12,613 nt of DNA from JBFXDW01 sp050180745 (GCA_050180745.1 JBFXDW010000055.1:1-12613), one strand, 5' to 3'. Counted from the first letter of the stretch, positions 1 to 6,213 are shown. Notes: generated from the sequence alone by a model not told the origin. Program-made: numbers and translations.

Positions 1-1
1 A

Positions 2-550
2 GCAGAGACAACCCCAGTCTCTACTGTTGGCGTGGGTACGAGGGATTTATTCCACATCACTCTTCCTAATCCATCTGGGACAATAGGCTCGTTAAACATC
101 GCAAAAGCAAAGGCGCTTGATCCGGCGTCTTTCCCTTATATTACGCGCACAATTGAGAGTCTAATGAATGGAAAACAGCGTGCGGATAGATTTAGGATAA
201 AGGGTATTGAAATATCCGCACGAGCAGCCTTTGGAAAGATTCTAACGTGCACAGACACCCCCACCAACCCACCATCTAAGAAGATAAGTGTTGTCGTTCC
301 TTACAAAGAGATTACCTCTTTCCAGAAAAATCAAGAAAGAATCACATCGACAATATCAATGGCAATAAGGAATAACATTCCTGATCCCTTTAAAGATAAA
401 ATTTGTCTTGATGTTATGGTAGAATCTCCTGATAAAAGGAGCATAGATATTCGCTTTAATCCAGCCTACGCCGAAGAGTTTTCAAGAGCATGTCGCGTAT
501 CGAAAGACAGACTTACGCCCCAAGCTATAAAATCGGTACTGAACTTATAA
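2..550 (+). CDS. Tandem paralog family protein, copy 1 (5' end outside window)
   Basis: I do not recognise this family. The frame is open back to base 2, and the residues before the GTG at 32 align with residues near 60 of the 236-residue paralog at 1044-1754, so the gene starts upstream of the window and GTG 32 is not the true start. The visible 182 residues match copy 3 from its DLFH segment to the end. Shared features are the K-x-R-A-[DG]-[RK]-F segment, and a C-terminal block with PAYA[DE]EFS[KR]ACR followed by LTP[QK]AI. No signal peptide, membrane segment or catalytic motif is visible. A 25-base gap separates it from copy 2, so the three copies probably form one operon. That it encodes a protein is well supported by the conserved paralogs; its function is unknown. 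Confidence 0.75.
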   Translation, partial: AETTPVSTVGVGTRDLFHITLPNPSGTIGSLNIAKAKALDPASFPYITRTIESLMNGKQRADRFRIKGIEISARAAFGKILTCTDTPTNPPSKKISVVVPYKEITSFQKNQERITSTISMAIRNNIPDPFKDKICLDVMVESPDKRSIDIRFNPAYAEEFSRACRVSKDRLTPQAIKSVLNL

Positions 551-575
551 GAATCCTATAAAGAAGGAACTGATT

Positions 576-1019
576 ATGGAACAAAAACAAGGAAAAGATA
601 CATTAGACACAGCCATCAAAGGGACTAAGGGTCGAGTAAAAGCGGAATGGAGTATGGAACCATGGGGCTCGTCAGGGACCAGCGTTAACGTTCTACAACT
701 ATCCATTAAAGCCTCTACCTGCTTCCAGATACGTGCGCTTCGCGAAGCAATGAGAGCTGCACGAAATATTTCTGGTTCCTTTATAGGCATGGACACAAGC
801 AGTATGTTTCAGTTCCATGGGCCAACCGCCGATAATCCACGGGGCTATTTAAGCGTTCAGGAGAAGGACGTAGGTGATCCCGTTTTTACCCCTTATATTG
901 AACGAGCTATTTTGGCCTTATCTATCGGTAAAGAACATGCGGATAAGTTCCCAGAAGCGTGCAACTCTCTAAAAAATAAACTTTCTCCTCAAGCTGTAAA
1001 AGAGCAGCTAAAACTCTGA
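576..1019 (+). CDS. Tandem paralog family protein, copy 2, lacking the central region
   Basis: This 147-residue protein is a shortened member of the family on either side of it. Its first 125 residues match the N-terminal half of copy 3 (shared GRV[EK]AEW, VNVL, [IF][RK]AST.FQ.RAL and NP.GYLS segments). Its last 22 match the C-terminal end (ACxxxKxxL[ST]P[QK]A[IV]xxQLKL). About 96 residues corresponding to copy 3 residues 119-214 are missing, and the reading frame stays open across the join. The join lies at HADKF, which resembles both AGKF and YADEF of copy 3. The ATG at 576 has an AAGAAGGAA ribosome binding site at a good distance. A 24-base gap leads to copy 3. It may be a functional short variant or a decaying copy; the intact frame and good start favour a translated product. 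Function unknown. Confidence 0.72.
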   Translation: MEQKQGKDTLDTAIKGTKGRVKAEWSMEPWGSSGTSVNVLQLSIKASTCFQIRALREAMRAARNISGSFIGMDTSSMFQFHGPTADNPRGYLSVQEKDVGDPVFTPYIERAILALSIGKEHADKFPEACNSLKNKLSPQAVKEQLKL

Positions 1020-1043
1020 TCCCCCATAAAACAGGAAATAATT

Positions 1044-1754
1044 ATGCTAGATGGATATCTACAAGAAGATGTTTTACAAACTTTAGAGAACGAAATCAAA
1101 GAAACATCCGGCCGTGTAGAAGCCGAGTGGGGAAAAGAAGTCTGGGGCATGGGTGAACCCGTGAATGTCCTAAAGCTGTTCATCCGCGCCTCAACAAGTT
1201 TCCAATCACGCGCTCTTACAGAAGCACTAGACGCAGCTGGCGAAAAGGACCTTTTTCATCTCCATATGCCAACCTCCCGTAACCCAAATGGTTATCTAAG
1301 TATTAGCAAAGATGATGCGCTTAATCCAATACACGTCTCTGCTGTGGAACGGGTAATCGCCAATCTGTGGTCTGGCAAGGAACGAGCCGGAAAATTTAAG
1401 ATAGAGGATGTCAAAAACGCGGCTCAATCGGTTTTTGGGAATAATGTTGTTATAAATTGCAACAAGGAAGGTGAGCCTTGTGAGGAACTTCTTAAAGTAA
1501 CTGTTTCTCATGCAGAAACAGACTATTCAAAGGAATTTGTACAACATTTCCTAACGGGTGTTACTTCAAGAATATTTAACGCTATTTCTGAACCTTGGAG
1601 AGAGAAAATGGCGCTTCAAATCACAGCAAACCCAGCAGATGAAAGCATGGTGCTTTCTCTCGACCCCGCCTATGCAGATGAGTTCTCAAAGGCATGTCGC
1701 TTTTTTAAAAGCCAACTCACGCCTAAAGCCATAGAAAATCAGTTAAAGCTGTAG
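1044..1754 (+). CDS. Tandem paralog family protein, copy 3, full length
   Basis: This 236-residue protein is the only complete copy of the family in the window. I do not recognise a known domain. It is soluble and mixed-charge, with no signal peptide or membrane segment. Landmarks are GRVEAEW (23-29), the FIRASTSFQSRAL stretch (46-58), NPNGYLSI (80-87), SGKERAGKF (110-118) and a C-terminal block, DPAYADEFSKACR (207-219) followed by LTPKAI (225-230). The ATG at 1044 is preceded by AGGAAA at a normal spacing. It is the last gene of the three-gene run and is followed within 20 bases by a hairpin with a T run. The repeated block structure suggests duplication and divergence within this lineage. 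I make no functional assignment. Confidence 0.75.
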   Translation: MLDGYLQEDVLQTLENEIKETSGRVEAEWGKEVWGMGEPVNVLKLFIRASTSFQSRALTEALDAAGEKDLFHLHMPTSRNPNGYLSISKDDALNPIHVSAVERVIANLWSGKERAGKFKIEDVKNAAQSVFGNNVVINCNKEGEPCEELLKVTVSHAETDYSKEFVQHFLTGVTSRIFNAISEPWREKMALQITANPADESMVLSLDPAYADEFSKACRFFKSQLTPKAIENQLKL

Positions 1755-1773
1755 TCATAAAAGCACGCAGAAT

Positions 1774-1808
1774 AAAGGGAGTAACCAATTGGTCCCTCCC
1801 TTTTTCTT
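1774..1808. terminator. Probable bidirectional terminator between convergent genes
   Basis: AAAGGGAG (1774-1781) pairs with CTCCCTTT (1796-1803) around an inner perfect palindrome ACCAATTGGT (1784-1793), with two unpaired bases on each side. On the + strand the stem runs into TTTTTCTTT, a good terminator for the three-paralog operon. On the - strand it runs into a weaker TTTATTCT and lies just downstream of the stop of the gene at 1820-2335. Confidence 0.75.
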
Positions 1809-1819
1809 TGCCTACTTGC

Positions 1820-2335
1820 TTAAAGTGCGAGAGCATGTTGCTTGGCCTTAGACACGGGCTTTAAGTTCCGCCGAACAGCCTCTGCAATACCCTGAACTTT
1901 GGCTGCAAGCGTCACGACATCTTGAATGGGGGGGCAACACCCAGCAACAGAATTAGGCTGATGCTTTGTCCCAAGATGCATATCATGCCAATCCAAAAGT
2001 AGCTCTCTTGCTGGAGGTTTCACTTCATGGGAGCTTTTCTTGTAGGCCCGAAGGATATCAGAAGCTTGATCAAGGCTTCCTAGAACAGAATTCAAGGTTG
2101 TAATAGCAGCCCCCTTTTCTTCTATTGTTCCTCCATTACATATTTTATCAATTGCACAGAGTGCCCTACCTAGATCTTCACTAACAGAAGGAGCCACCTT
2201 CTGTTCAGCAAGAACATTCTTTGCTACTTCTATATGTGCACGATTATGTTCTTCCCCGTTTCGAATGTGACCCGGTTTAACTGAAGGGAATAAATTTGAA
2301 AGAGCTGAAGCGGTAGATAGAGTTAGAGTCGTCAT
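1820..2335 (-). CDS. Unrecognised 171-residue protein
   Basis: I do not recognise this protein. The ATG at 2335 has a very good ribosome binding site (AAGGAAGGAA, about 8 bases before), so the start is well supported. The product is mostly helical in appearance and soluble, with no membrane segment. Its middle (about residues 105-130) contains a histidine-rich stretch, LLDWHDMHLGTKHQPN, followed by a CCPP turn; these could bind metal, but no known motif fits. The CCPP codons contain a run of seven C on the coding strand (G7 at 1928-1934), a possible slippage site. It converges on the three-paralog operon across a shared terminator, and nothing in the neighbourhood suggests a job. Confidence 0.6.
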   Translation of the reverse strand: MTTLTLSTASALSNLFPSVKPGHIRNGEEHNRAHIEVAKNVLAEQKVAPSVSEDLGRALCAIDKICNGGTIEEKGAAITTLNSVLGSLDQASDILRAYKKSSHEVKPPARELLLDWHDMHLGTKHQPNSVAGCCPPIQDVVTLAAKVQGIAEAVRRNLKPVSKAKQHALAL

Positions 2336-2654
2336 AATAATATTCCTTCCTTTTATTGAGGAGATTAAACAGATTTATTTTTTGGGAGTCGAGGTGCGCT
2401 TAAAGCGTTAATATGTTTCCGGTCCTACCGGAAATAATAACCAAAGCTAAAGTACGCAAAGCTAGACGCACCAAAAGCGGGGCTAAAAGCTCCGTTGGTG
2501 CTGCGCCAGAGACCGGCGTATGTTGCTTGCGTTGTCATCATGGACAGATTATTACGTGTTTTACACCATGAAAGCAAATAAATTCTGCAAGAAATAAAAA
2601 ATTTTTCCATTTCCCCTATTCTCTCACAAATGAAAGATTAGAGCCTGTCTATCC
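2336..2654. other. Gene-free stretch with one strong hairpin
   Basis: These 319 bases hold the leader of the gene ending at 1820 (ribosome binding site just beyond 2335) and the region downstream of the UbiT-like gene. A perfect 8-base stem with a 3-base loop lies at 2416-2434 (TTTCCGGT/ACCGGAAA); neither strand has a T run after it, so it is not a clear terminator. A 61-codon open frame on the - strand (2425-2610) has no ribosome binding site and low-complexity aromatic composition. AGAGCCTGT at 2640-2648 repeats the start of the 15-base repeat found at 3998 and 6213. I see nothing else. Confidence 0.5.
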
Positions 2655-3119
2655 TTAAGCTTTTAAATAGTCCCCAAACGGCCCCAACGCGGCGCAAATC
2701 TCATCGCGCAAAACAATCTCTTCACGATCCAGTGTATTGCGTAAAGCCACTACGGTTTCCGTATTTCCGGTTATCTTTAAACGTCGCGCAAAGAAAAGAG
2801 CGTCTCCATCAGCGCGCCCCTCCAGCATATCAATCAGCGCCTCCAGATCACCAGCAATCGTGGCATCAAAGGAGTCTCTACCGCCTGTATAAAGAGAAAA
2901 ACTAGCTCCCTCCCCCATACGTAAAACAAACTGAAAAGGAATATCCGTGGGATCAAGACAAACCCACGCAGAATCAAGCGCAGCCATATTTTTAAATAAT
3001 TTTGGGTGACGTTTTTTTATGAGCGCCATAACAATCTCTGTCCCCCGCACCATAATTGGCACAGGCACAAAACACAGAATTTTACGCGCTAATGAAATGG
3101 GAAATGTTGTGTGGGACAT
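2655..3119 (-). CDS. ubiT: SCP2 sterol-carrier domain protein, UbiT-like (ubiquinone biosynthesis accessory factor)
   Basis: The 154-residue product resembles the UbiT (YhbT) group of SCP2-domain lipid-binding proteins. In Proteobacteria UbiT works with UbiU and UbiV in the oxygen-independent route to ubiquinone. The telling part is the C-terminal segment DALFFARRLKITGNTE (106-121), matching the family's conserved LFF.RRL.I.G.TE signature, followed by a helix containing R.TLDRE. The SCP2-like core (about 48-130) includes a DATI..D...L motif. I chose the ATG at 3119 because GGAGA lies about 8 bases before it; an earlier in-frame TTG at 3149 has no such site. UbiU and UbiV are not in this window. 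The SCP2 domain is well supported; the specific UbiT role is likely but inferred from the motif. The neighbouring FNR-type regulator makes an anaerobic theme plausible but does not prove a link. Confidence 0.65.
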   Translation of the reverse strand: MSHTTFPISLARKILCFVPVPIMVRGTEIVMALIKKRHPKLFKNMAALDSAWVCLDPTDIPFQFVLRMGEGASFSLYTGGRDSFDATIAGDLEALIDMLEGRADGDALFFARRLKITGNTETVVALRNTLDREEIVLRDEICAALGPFGDYLKA

Positions 3120-3205
3120 AAAAGTATCTCCAGAAAACAGGGACCACAAAAAAAGAACTTAGGGTTAAGAAGCAGGGCTTCGAACTCGGGTTAATAAAAT
3201 GTTTT

Positions 3206-3372
3206 AACCACCCTCCCCTTGCGGGAGGGTCGAAACATTAGATTACCGAAGGGAATAAAATGTTTCGGGGAGGGGTCAAAAATCCAAATTTGGGAAATGA
3301 TAACCCCTCCCCGAAAATTCCGTGTGCTATCGCACCCAGAATTTTCGACCCTCCCGCAAGGGGAGGGTGGTT
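3206..3372. repeat. Nested palindromic repeat element with perfect 30-base arms
   Basis: The outer arms (3206-3235 and 3343-3372) are perfect 30-base inverted copies. Each arm is itself a hairpin, CCCTCCCC-TTGC-GGGAGGG. Inside lies a second perfect inverted pair of 14 bases (TTTCGGGGAGGGGT at 3263-3276 and its complement at 3303-3316), and a third possible stem at GAAAATTC (3313-3320)/GAATTTTC (3339-3346) enclosing GTGC-TATC-GCAC. The right arm followed by TTTTT (3371-3375) could end + strand transcripts, and by symmetry the left arm followed on the - strand by TTAAAAC is weaker. The design is like intergenic palindromic repeat elements (REP/BIME type). There is no reading frame of note. Confidence 0.85.
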
Positions 3373-3454
3373 TTTATCTTCCTTCTGATTGTTGATTTGT
3401 CTCTACCCACGTTCTGGTTACCTTTGCTTTACCTGAGTTCGGAACCCTAGGTTA

Positions 3455-3709
3455 AGAAGAGCTTCCTTTGCATGTCTCTCTCAGCCCTTCACATTCCACT
3501 CCTTCCATCATTCCAGACACGCGAGCGTTAGCAAGCATAGGTCTGGAATCCCATTTTGGTAGTTCCGAAACTTTCAACATTTTCTTTTCTTGCAATTTCT
3601 GAAAAAAAATAAACGGGACCCCTGCCGGGGCCTGTGCTCGCGAAGGCGGGTGCTGGGGTGACGGAGAGGGTGTGAGGAGCAGAGAGAGACATGCAAAGGA
3701 AGTTCTCCT
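3455..3709. repeat. Inverted-repeat element, 255 bases, imperfect 28-base arms
   Basis: The arm at 3455-3482 and the arm at 3682-3709 are inverted copies matching at 26 of 28 positions (core TTCCTTTGCATGTCTCTCTC on the left). The interior contains a smaller stem, ATTCCAGAC (3510-3518)/GTCTGGAAT (3541-3549), an A-rich stretch near 3603, and a GC-rich part with CCCCTGCCGGGG near 3621. The 97-codon - strand open frame across it starts at TTG and reads through both arms, so I do not take it as a gene. The element looks like a non-coding mobile repeat or the relic of one. Confidence 0.6.
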
Positions 3710-3729
3710 AAAACCTGATTGCCGAATCC

Positions 3730-3997
3730 TAGGGCGTGTCGTCAAATAAAAGAAAGGGATGGCGCGATGAGAAAAAAGTTGTCCAACTATGAAAAAAGCG
3801 AAGCTCGTATGAACATACTTGCAAGCTTTTTGAAGACGTTGGCGGCTTTTTTCGCCGCGTCCTACGGATTAACGATAAAGTATTCATCTGGAGCGTCAAG
3901 CCGCTTGGCAATATGTTTATATAGCCTGTGCGTCTTTCCTTCCAGCTAAATGCTTTATCGTTAACCATCCGTTCCTTTTATTTGACGGCACGCCCTA
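3730..3997. mobile_element. MITE-like element with 32-base terminal inverted repeats flanked by TA
   Basis: Terminal arms 3731-3762 and 3965-3996 are inverted copies matching at 29 of 32 positions, starting GGGCGTG inside a TA at both ends (3730-3731 and 3996-3997), as expected of an element that inserts at and duplicates TA. The GGGCGTGTCGTCAAA end resembles ends of IS5-family elements of the type common in Alphaproteobacteria, but I cannot verify this. A second perfect inverted pair, TTAACGATAAAG (3869-3880)/CTTTATCGTTAA (3953-3964), lies inside. A 60-codon frame from ATG 3767 to 3949 has a weak ribosome binding site and no recognisable product; the element has no transposase, so it would need one supplied in trans. 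Confidence 0.7.
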
Positions 3998-4012
3998 AGA
4001 GCCTGTTCAGAA
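3998..4012 (+). repeat. Left copy of a 15-base inverted repeat bracketing a two-gene segment
   Basis: AGAGCCTGTTCAGAA here is perfectly complementary to 6199-6213. The two copies face each other around the dCMP deaminase and regulator genes and begin 10 bases beyond the deaminase stop. They look like transposon-end repeats, but no transposase is present and the flanking bases do not form an obvious target duplication. Confidence 0.55.
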
Positions 4013-4021
4013 TTTTGCTGT

Positions 4022-4522
4022 TTACTGACCACTACCATTCGCTATCTGGCTTCCATCCTCCAGCTCTTGCAATTTAGGAATATAACGCACCTTAACCCCT
4101 GCTTCCTCAAACATCGTTTTGGAAATTGCAAACTCACTTGCCCAGCGGCCGTCATAAAGGTCAGGATCATATGCAACAACCTCGGCAATTCCCGACTGAA
4201 TGATCGCTATAGCACAATTGGCACAAGGGAACCATGGCACATAAATCTTCGTCCCTCTCAGAGAAACACCTATTCGTGCGGCGTTATAAATCGCACTGCG
4301 CTCAGCATGAGAGCTCCAAATATATTTGGCTCCATTTTCCTTGCTGTTCCGCTCTGGCACATCATCACGCACGCCACGAGGAAAGCCATTATATCCCGTT
4401 GAGACAATCTCATTATCGGTACCGACAATCACAGCGCCAACATGCCGTCCTGTCTCTTTACTCCATGTCGCCACCTGATGAGCCAAGAGCATAAAACGCC
4501 GATCCCACTTATCAATATCCAT
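4022..4522 (-). CDS. Deoxycytidylate (dCMP) deaminase family protein
   Basis: The 166-residue product belongs to the zinc-dependent cytidine/deoxycytidylate deaminase fold. The zinc and catalytic motif HAE is at 72-74 (SHAERSAI), and the second zinc motif PCANC is at 99-103; the glycine-rich GYNGFPRG (43-50) is typical of dCMP deaminases, which convert dCMP to dUMP as a source of thymidylate in the cytosol. Length fits that family (about 150-180). The ATG at 4522 has AGAGG 6-8 bases before it. The gene is divergent from the large CRP/FNR-type regulator, with an FNR-like box in the 67-base gap, so shared control is possible. The last ten residues are polar and non-conserved. Nucleoside deaminase on another substrate is the main alternative; the PWFPCxxC context favours dCMP or a close relative. 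Confidence 0.85.
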   Translation of the reverse strand: MDIDKWDRRFMLLAHQVATWSKETGRHVGAVIVGTDNEIVSTGYNGFPRGVRDDVPERNSKENGAKYIWSSHAERSAIYNAARIGVSLRGTKIYVPWFPCANCAIAIIQSGIAEVVAYDPDLYDGRWASEFAISKTMFEEAGVKVRYIPKLQELEDGSQIANGSGQ

Positions 4523-4551
4523 TGCAAAACCTCTTCTTTAATCGTTTATTC

Positions 4552-4565
4552 TTGACATATATCAA
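4552..4565. promoter_or_regulatory. FNR/DNR-type operator between divergent genes
   Basis: TTGAC-ATAT-ATCAA matches the FNR-family consensus TTGAT-N4-ATCAA at nine of ten positions, and with one more base on each side it forms the near-palindrome CTTGACATATATCAAG. It is centred 31-32 bases before the regulator start and 36 bases before the deaminase start. That is too close to either start for the usual activator position at -41.5, so repression or autoregulation seems more likely. The regulator encoded next to it has the matching DNA-binding fold. Confidence 0.65.
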
Positions 4566-4589
4566 GAATGAGCACCAGATTGTAGCCCC

Positions 4590-6155
4590 ATGGATGAAAC
4601 AAAACTACTCATATTTTCATTGCTATCCGGACTCCAGCGCGAGAAAGGCTACGCCCTTCTCAGCCGCACGACAAGCGCCCTTGGCGAGCGTGAGGCCTTC
4701 GATGCTCAAGCCGCACGCAACGAAGCCATCCTGTCTCAAATCCGCCATTCTGACTTGCCACAGTCCATCTTTCTGCCTCAACGCATCATCCAGTCTTTCA
4801 CGCTGCGCTCAGATACAGCATTCAGTGAGAGCATGAGCCGCCAAGCTCTGGCCGAATGGTACCTCTATCAGCTCCAACAACCCATCCATCAAACAGCCCT
4901 TGCTTTGATGGTCGAGTGGAAAGGCCTCACTCCTTCGGGCATCAGTGCGCTCATTCATTTCTTGGCGGCGCTGAGCTACTTGGAACAGCTGCGAGATGCA
5001 GGCCTTACGATCTATGGACGCGGAGAAATATCGGCATCCGCCCCCGCCCGCATGCAAACTCTTGCCCGAGCGTATCTGGCACGTGAACGGCTTTTCCTTA
5101 ATATCGCTGATGAAAAACTACGGCGCTCCATGCATGATTTGAAGCTCGATAATCCAGAAAGCCAGATCATTCTTGATGATTTCCTACACAAACTCAAAGA
5201 AGGTTACGCCAAAGGCCTTATCGCGAGCACACCCATTGCGGTTTGGTTTCACGGCTTTGACGCACCTCTTGAAGCCTTTTATAAAACACTCATTAAAACG
5301 CTAGAAAAGGCTTCTCTTAACGACGAAAAAAACGAATCTTTTGGCAACCTCGTTAACGCGCTTGATAGCGATATTGAGAATTCTTTTCATTTTATAGCCA
5401 ACATGCCTCTCTTTCGCGGCGTAACGGAAAATGCATTACGTAATGTTTTGAAAAGCGCCAAAATCCTTACGCTCGAGAAAAACCAACCGCTCATCATGCA
5501 AGACGAACCCGTCTCACGCTTTTACGTCATCATGAAAGGCATGGCTAAAAGTTATAAGTCCGCCGAGGAAGGCAGCGAAGTCATCCTCCAAATTCTGACA
5601 GCAAAAGACTGTCTTGTCGATATGGGATTAAGCCAGAACGTTGCGACTATCAGCGTCCGCACCGTAACGGAAAGCAAAGTGCTGTCTTTATCTTTGCCCA
5701 TCTTGCGTGAACAAATTACGCGCCAGCAAAACTTAGCCCGCAATATGATGCAAATAATCTCAGACAGGCTTCAAAATAGTGTAGCCCACTTTGAACAAAT
5801 CACGCTTCATGACGCCCTCCATCGAGTTGGCTGGTTTCTGGTCAACCTACACCTAGATACGGGTCTTGAAGGAGCACCGCTTAAACTTCCTTTTGAAAAG
5901 GCCCTGATTGCCGCTTATCTGAACATCAAGCCCGAGACATTTTCACGTGTACTCAAGCAGTTCAAAAAGAAAGGCTTTCAGATTAATAAGGATGAGGTGA
6001 TCCTGCCGTACCCCCAAGCTTTGTGCGAGTTCTGTGACCCAGAAATGGCGCTTCACTGCTGCCGCGCCGAGGCCATAGGTTGTGCCCCTATTCGGATTGC
6101 AAAGGGAATAGAAGAAACGCATAAACAACAACGAAAAGCCCCAGCCTCAGAATGA
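4590..6155 (+). CDS. CRP/FNR-family transcription regulator with a long N-terminal extension and C-terminal cysteine cluster
   Basis: At 521 residues this is more than twice the usual 220-250 of the family. Residues 1-265 match nothing I recognise; they look helical and soluble. A cyclic-nucleotide-binding-type beta-barrel follows at about 266-375, starting FHFIANMPLFRGV and including FYVIMKGMAK (311-320). Then come the long dimer helix (about 378-402) and the CRP-type helix-turn-helix (about 431-463, with LNIKPETFSRVLKQF as recognition helix region). The usual cAMP-binding R-S-A phosphate cassette is not evident, so cAMP is unlikely as ligand. A tail at 479-498 carries five cysteines (479, 482, 490, 491, 498), a possible iron-sulphur, metal or redox site, whereas classical FNR has its cysteines at the N-terminus. 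The ATG at 4590 lacks a clear ribosome binding site; no better in-frame start was seen. An FNR-like box lies just upstream, and a terminator overlaps the last codons. The family is clear; the signal sensed is unknown. Confidence 0.85.
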   Translation: MDETKLLIFSLLSGLQREKGYALLSRTTSALGEREAFDAQAARNEAILSQIRHSDLPQSIFLPQRIIQSFTLRSDTAFSESMSRQALAEWYLYQLQQPIHQTALALMVEWKGLTPSGISALIHFLAALSYLEQLRDAGLTIYGRGEISASAPARMQTLARAYLARERLFLNIADEKLRRSMHDLKLDNPESQIILDDFLHKLKEGYAKGLIASTPIAVWFHGFDAPLEAFYKTLIKTLEKASLNDEKNESFGNLVNALDSDIENSFHFIANMPLFRGVTENALRNVLKSAKILTLEKNQPLIMQDEPVSRFYVIMKGMAKSYKSAEEGSEVILQILTAKDCLVDMGLSQNVATISVRTVTESKVLSLSLPILREQITRQQNLARNMMQIISDRLQNSVAHFEQITLHDALHRVGWFLVNLHLDTGLEGAPLKLPFEKALIAAYLNIKPETFSRVLKQFKKKGFQINKDEVILPYPQALCEFCDPEMALHCCRAEAIGCAPIRIAKGIEETHKQQRKAPASE

Positions 6156-6173
6156 GGCTGGGGCTTTCTTTTT
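6135..6173 (+). terminator. Strong intrinsic terminator overlapping the regulator stop codon
   Basis: A perfect 15-base stem (6135-6149 with 6153-6167), loop GAA, is followed by CTTTTT. The 5' arm encodes the last residues of the regulator and the TGA stop is the first three bases of the 3' arm. On the - strand the same hairpin could end transcripts of the membrane-protein pair at 6229-6882, with a poorer T run. Confidence 0.9.
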
Positions 6174-6190
6174 AAGCATCCCTATTTCTT

Positions 6191-6213
6191 AGAGCCAGTT
6201 CTGAACAGGCTCT
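6191..6213. repeat. 23-base palindrome containing the right copy of the bracketing 15-base repeat
   Basis: AGAGCC-A-GTTC-T-GAAC-A-GGCTCT is a perfect palindrome apart from single central and spacer bases. Its right part (6199-6213) is the exact inverse of AGAGCCTGTTCAGAA at 3998-4012. It lies between the regulator's terminator and the stop of the next - strand gene and has no T run, so it reads as a repeat or transposon-end relic rather than a terminator. Confidence 0.6.

Noticed and set aside
545..796. - strand open frame opposite the second tandem paralog
   Set aside because: It is the shadow of a gene whose + strand frame is conserved among three paralogs.
2425..2610. 61-codon - strand open frame ending in an aromatic-rich stretch
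   Set aside because: No ribosome binding site at either possible start, low-complexity composition, and it begins inside AT-rich intergenic sequence and ends at a hairpin.
3165..3195. tRNA-like T-arm (GTTCGAA with GC-rich flanks on the - strand)
   Set aside because: The flanking bases do not form a T stem, and no acceptor, D or anticodon arms can be found; it belongs to the surrounding repeats.
3206..3372. CRISPR array
   Set aside because: The repeats are inverted, only two, and not separated by spacers of regular length.
3452..3745. 97-codon - strand open frame
   Set aside because: It starts only at TTG, crosses both arms of an inverted repeat, and its composition reflects the repeats rather than a protein.
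3767..3949. 60-codon frame inside the MITE-like element
   Set aside because: The ribosome site is weak, no relative is recognisable, and the frame spans inner repeats; kept only as a remark in the element entry.
4552..4582. Sigma-70 promoter using TTGACA at 4552 as -35
   Set aside because: No acceptable -10 sequence lies 16-18 bases downstream; the motif is better explained as half of the FNR-like box.
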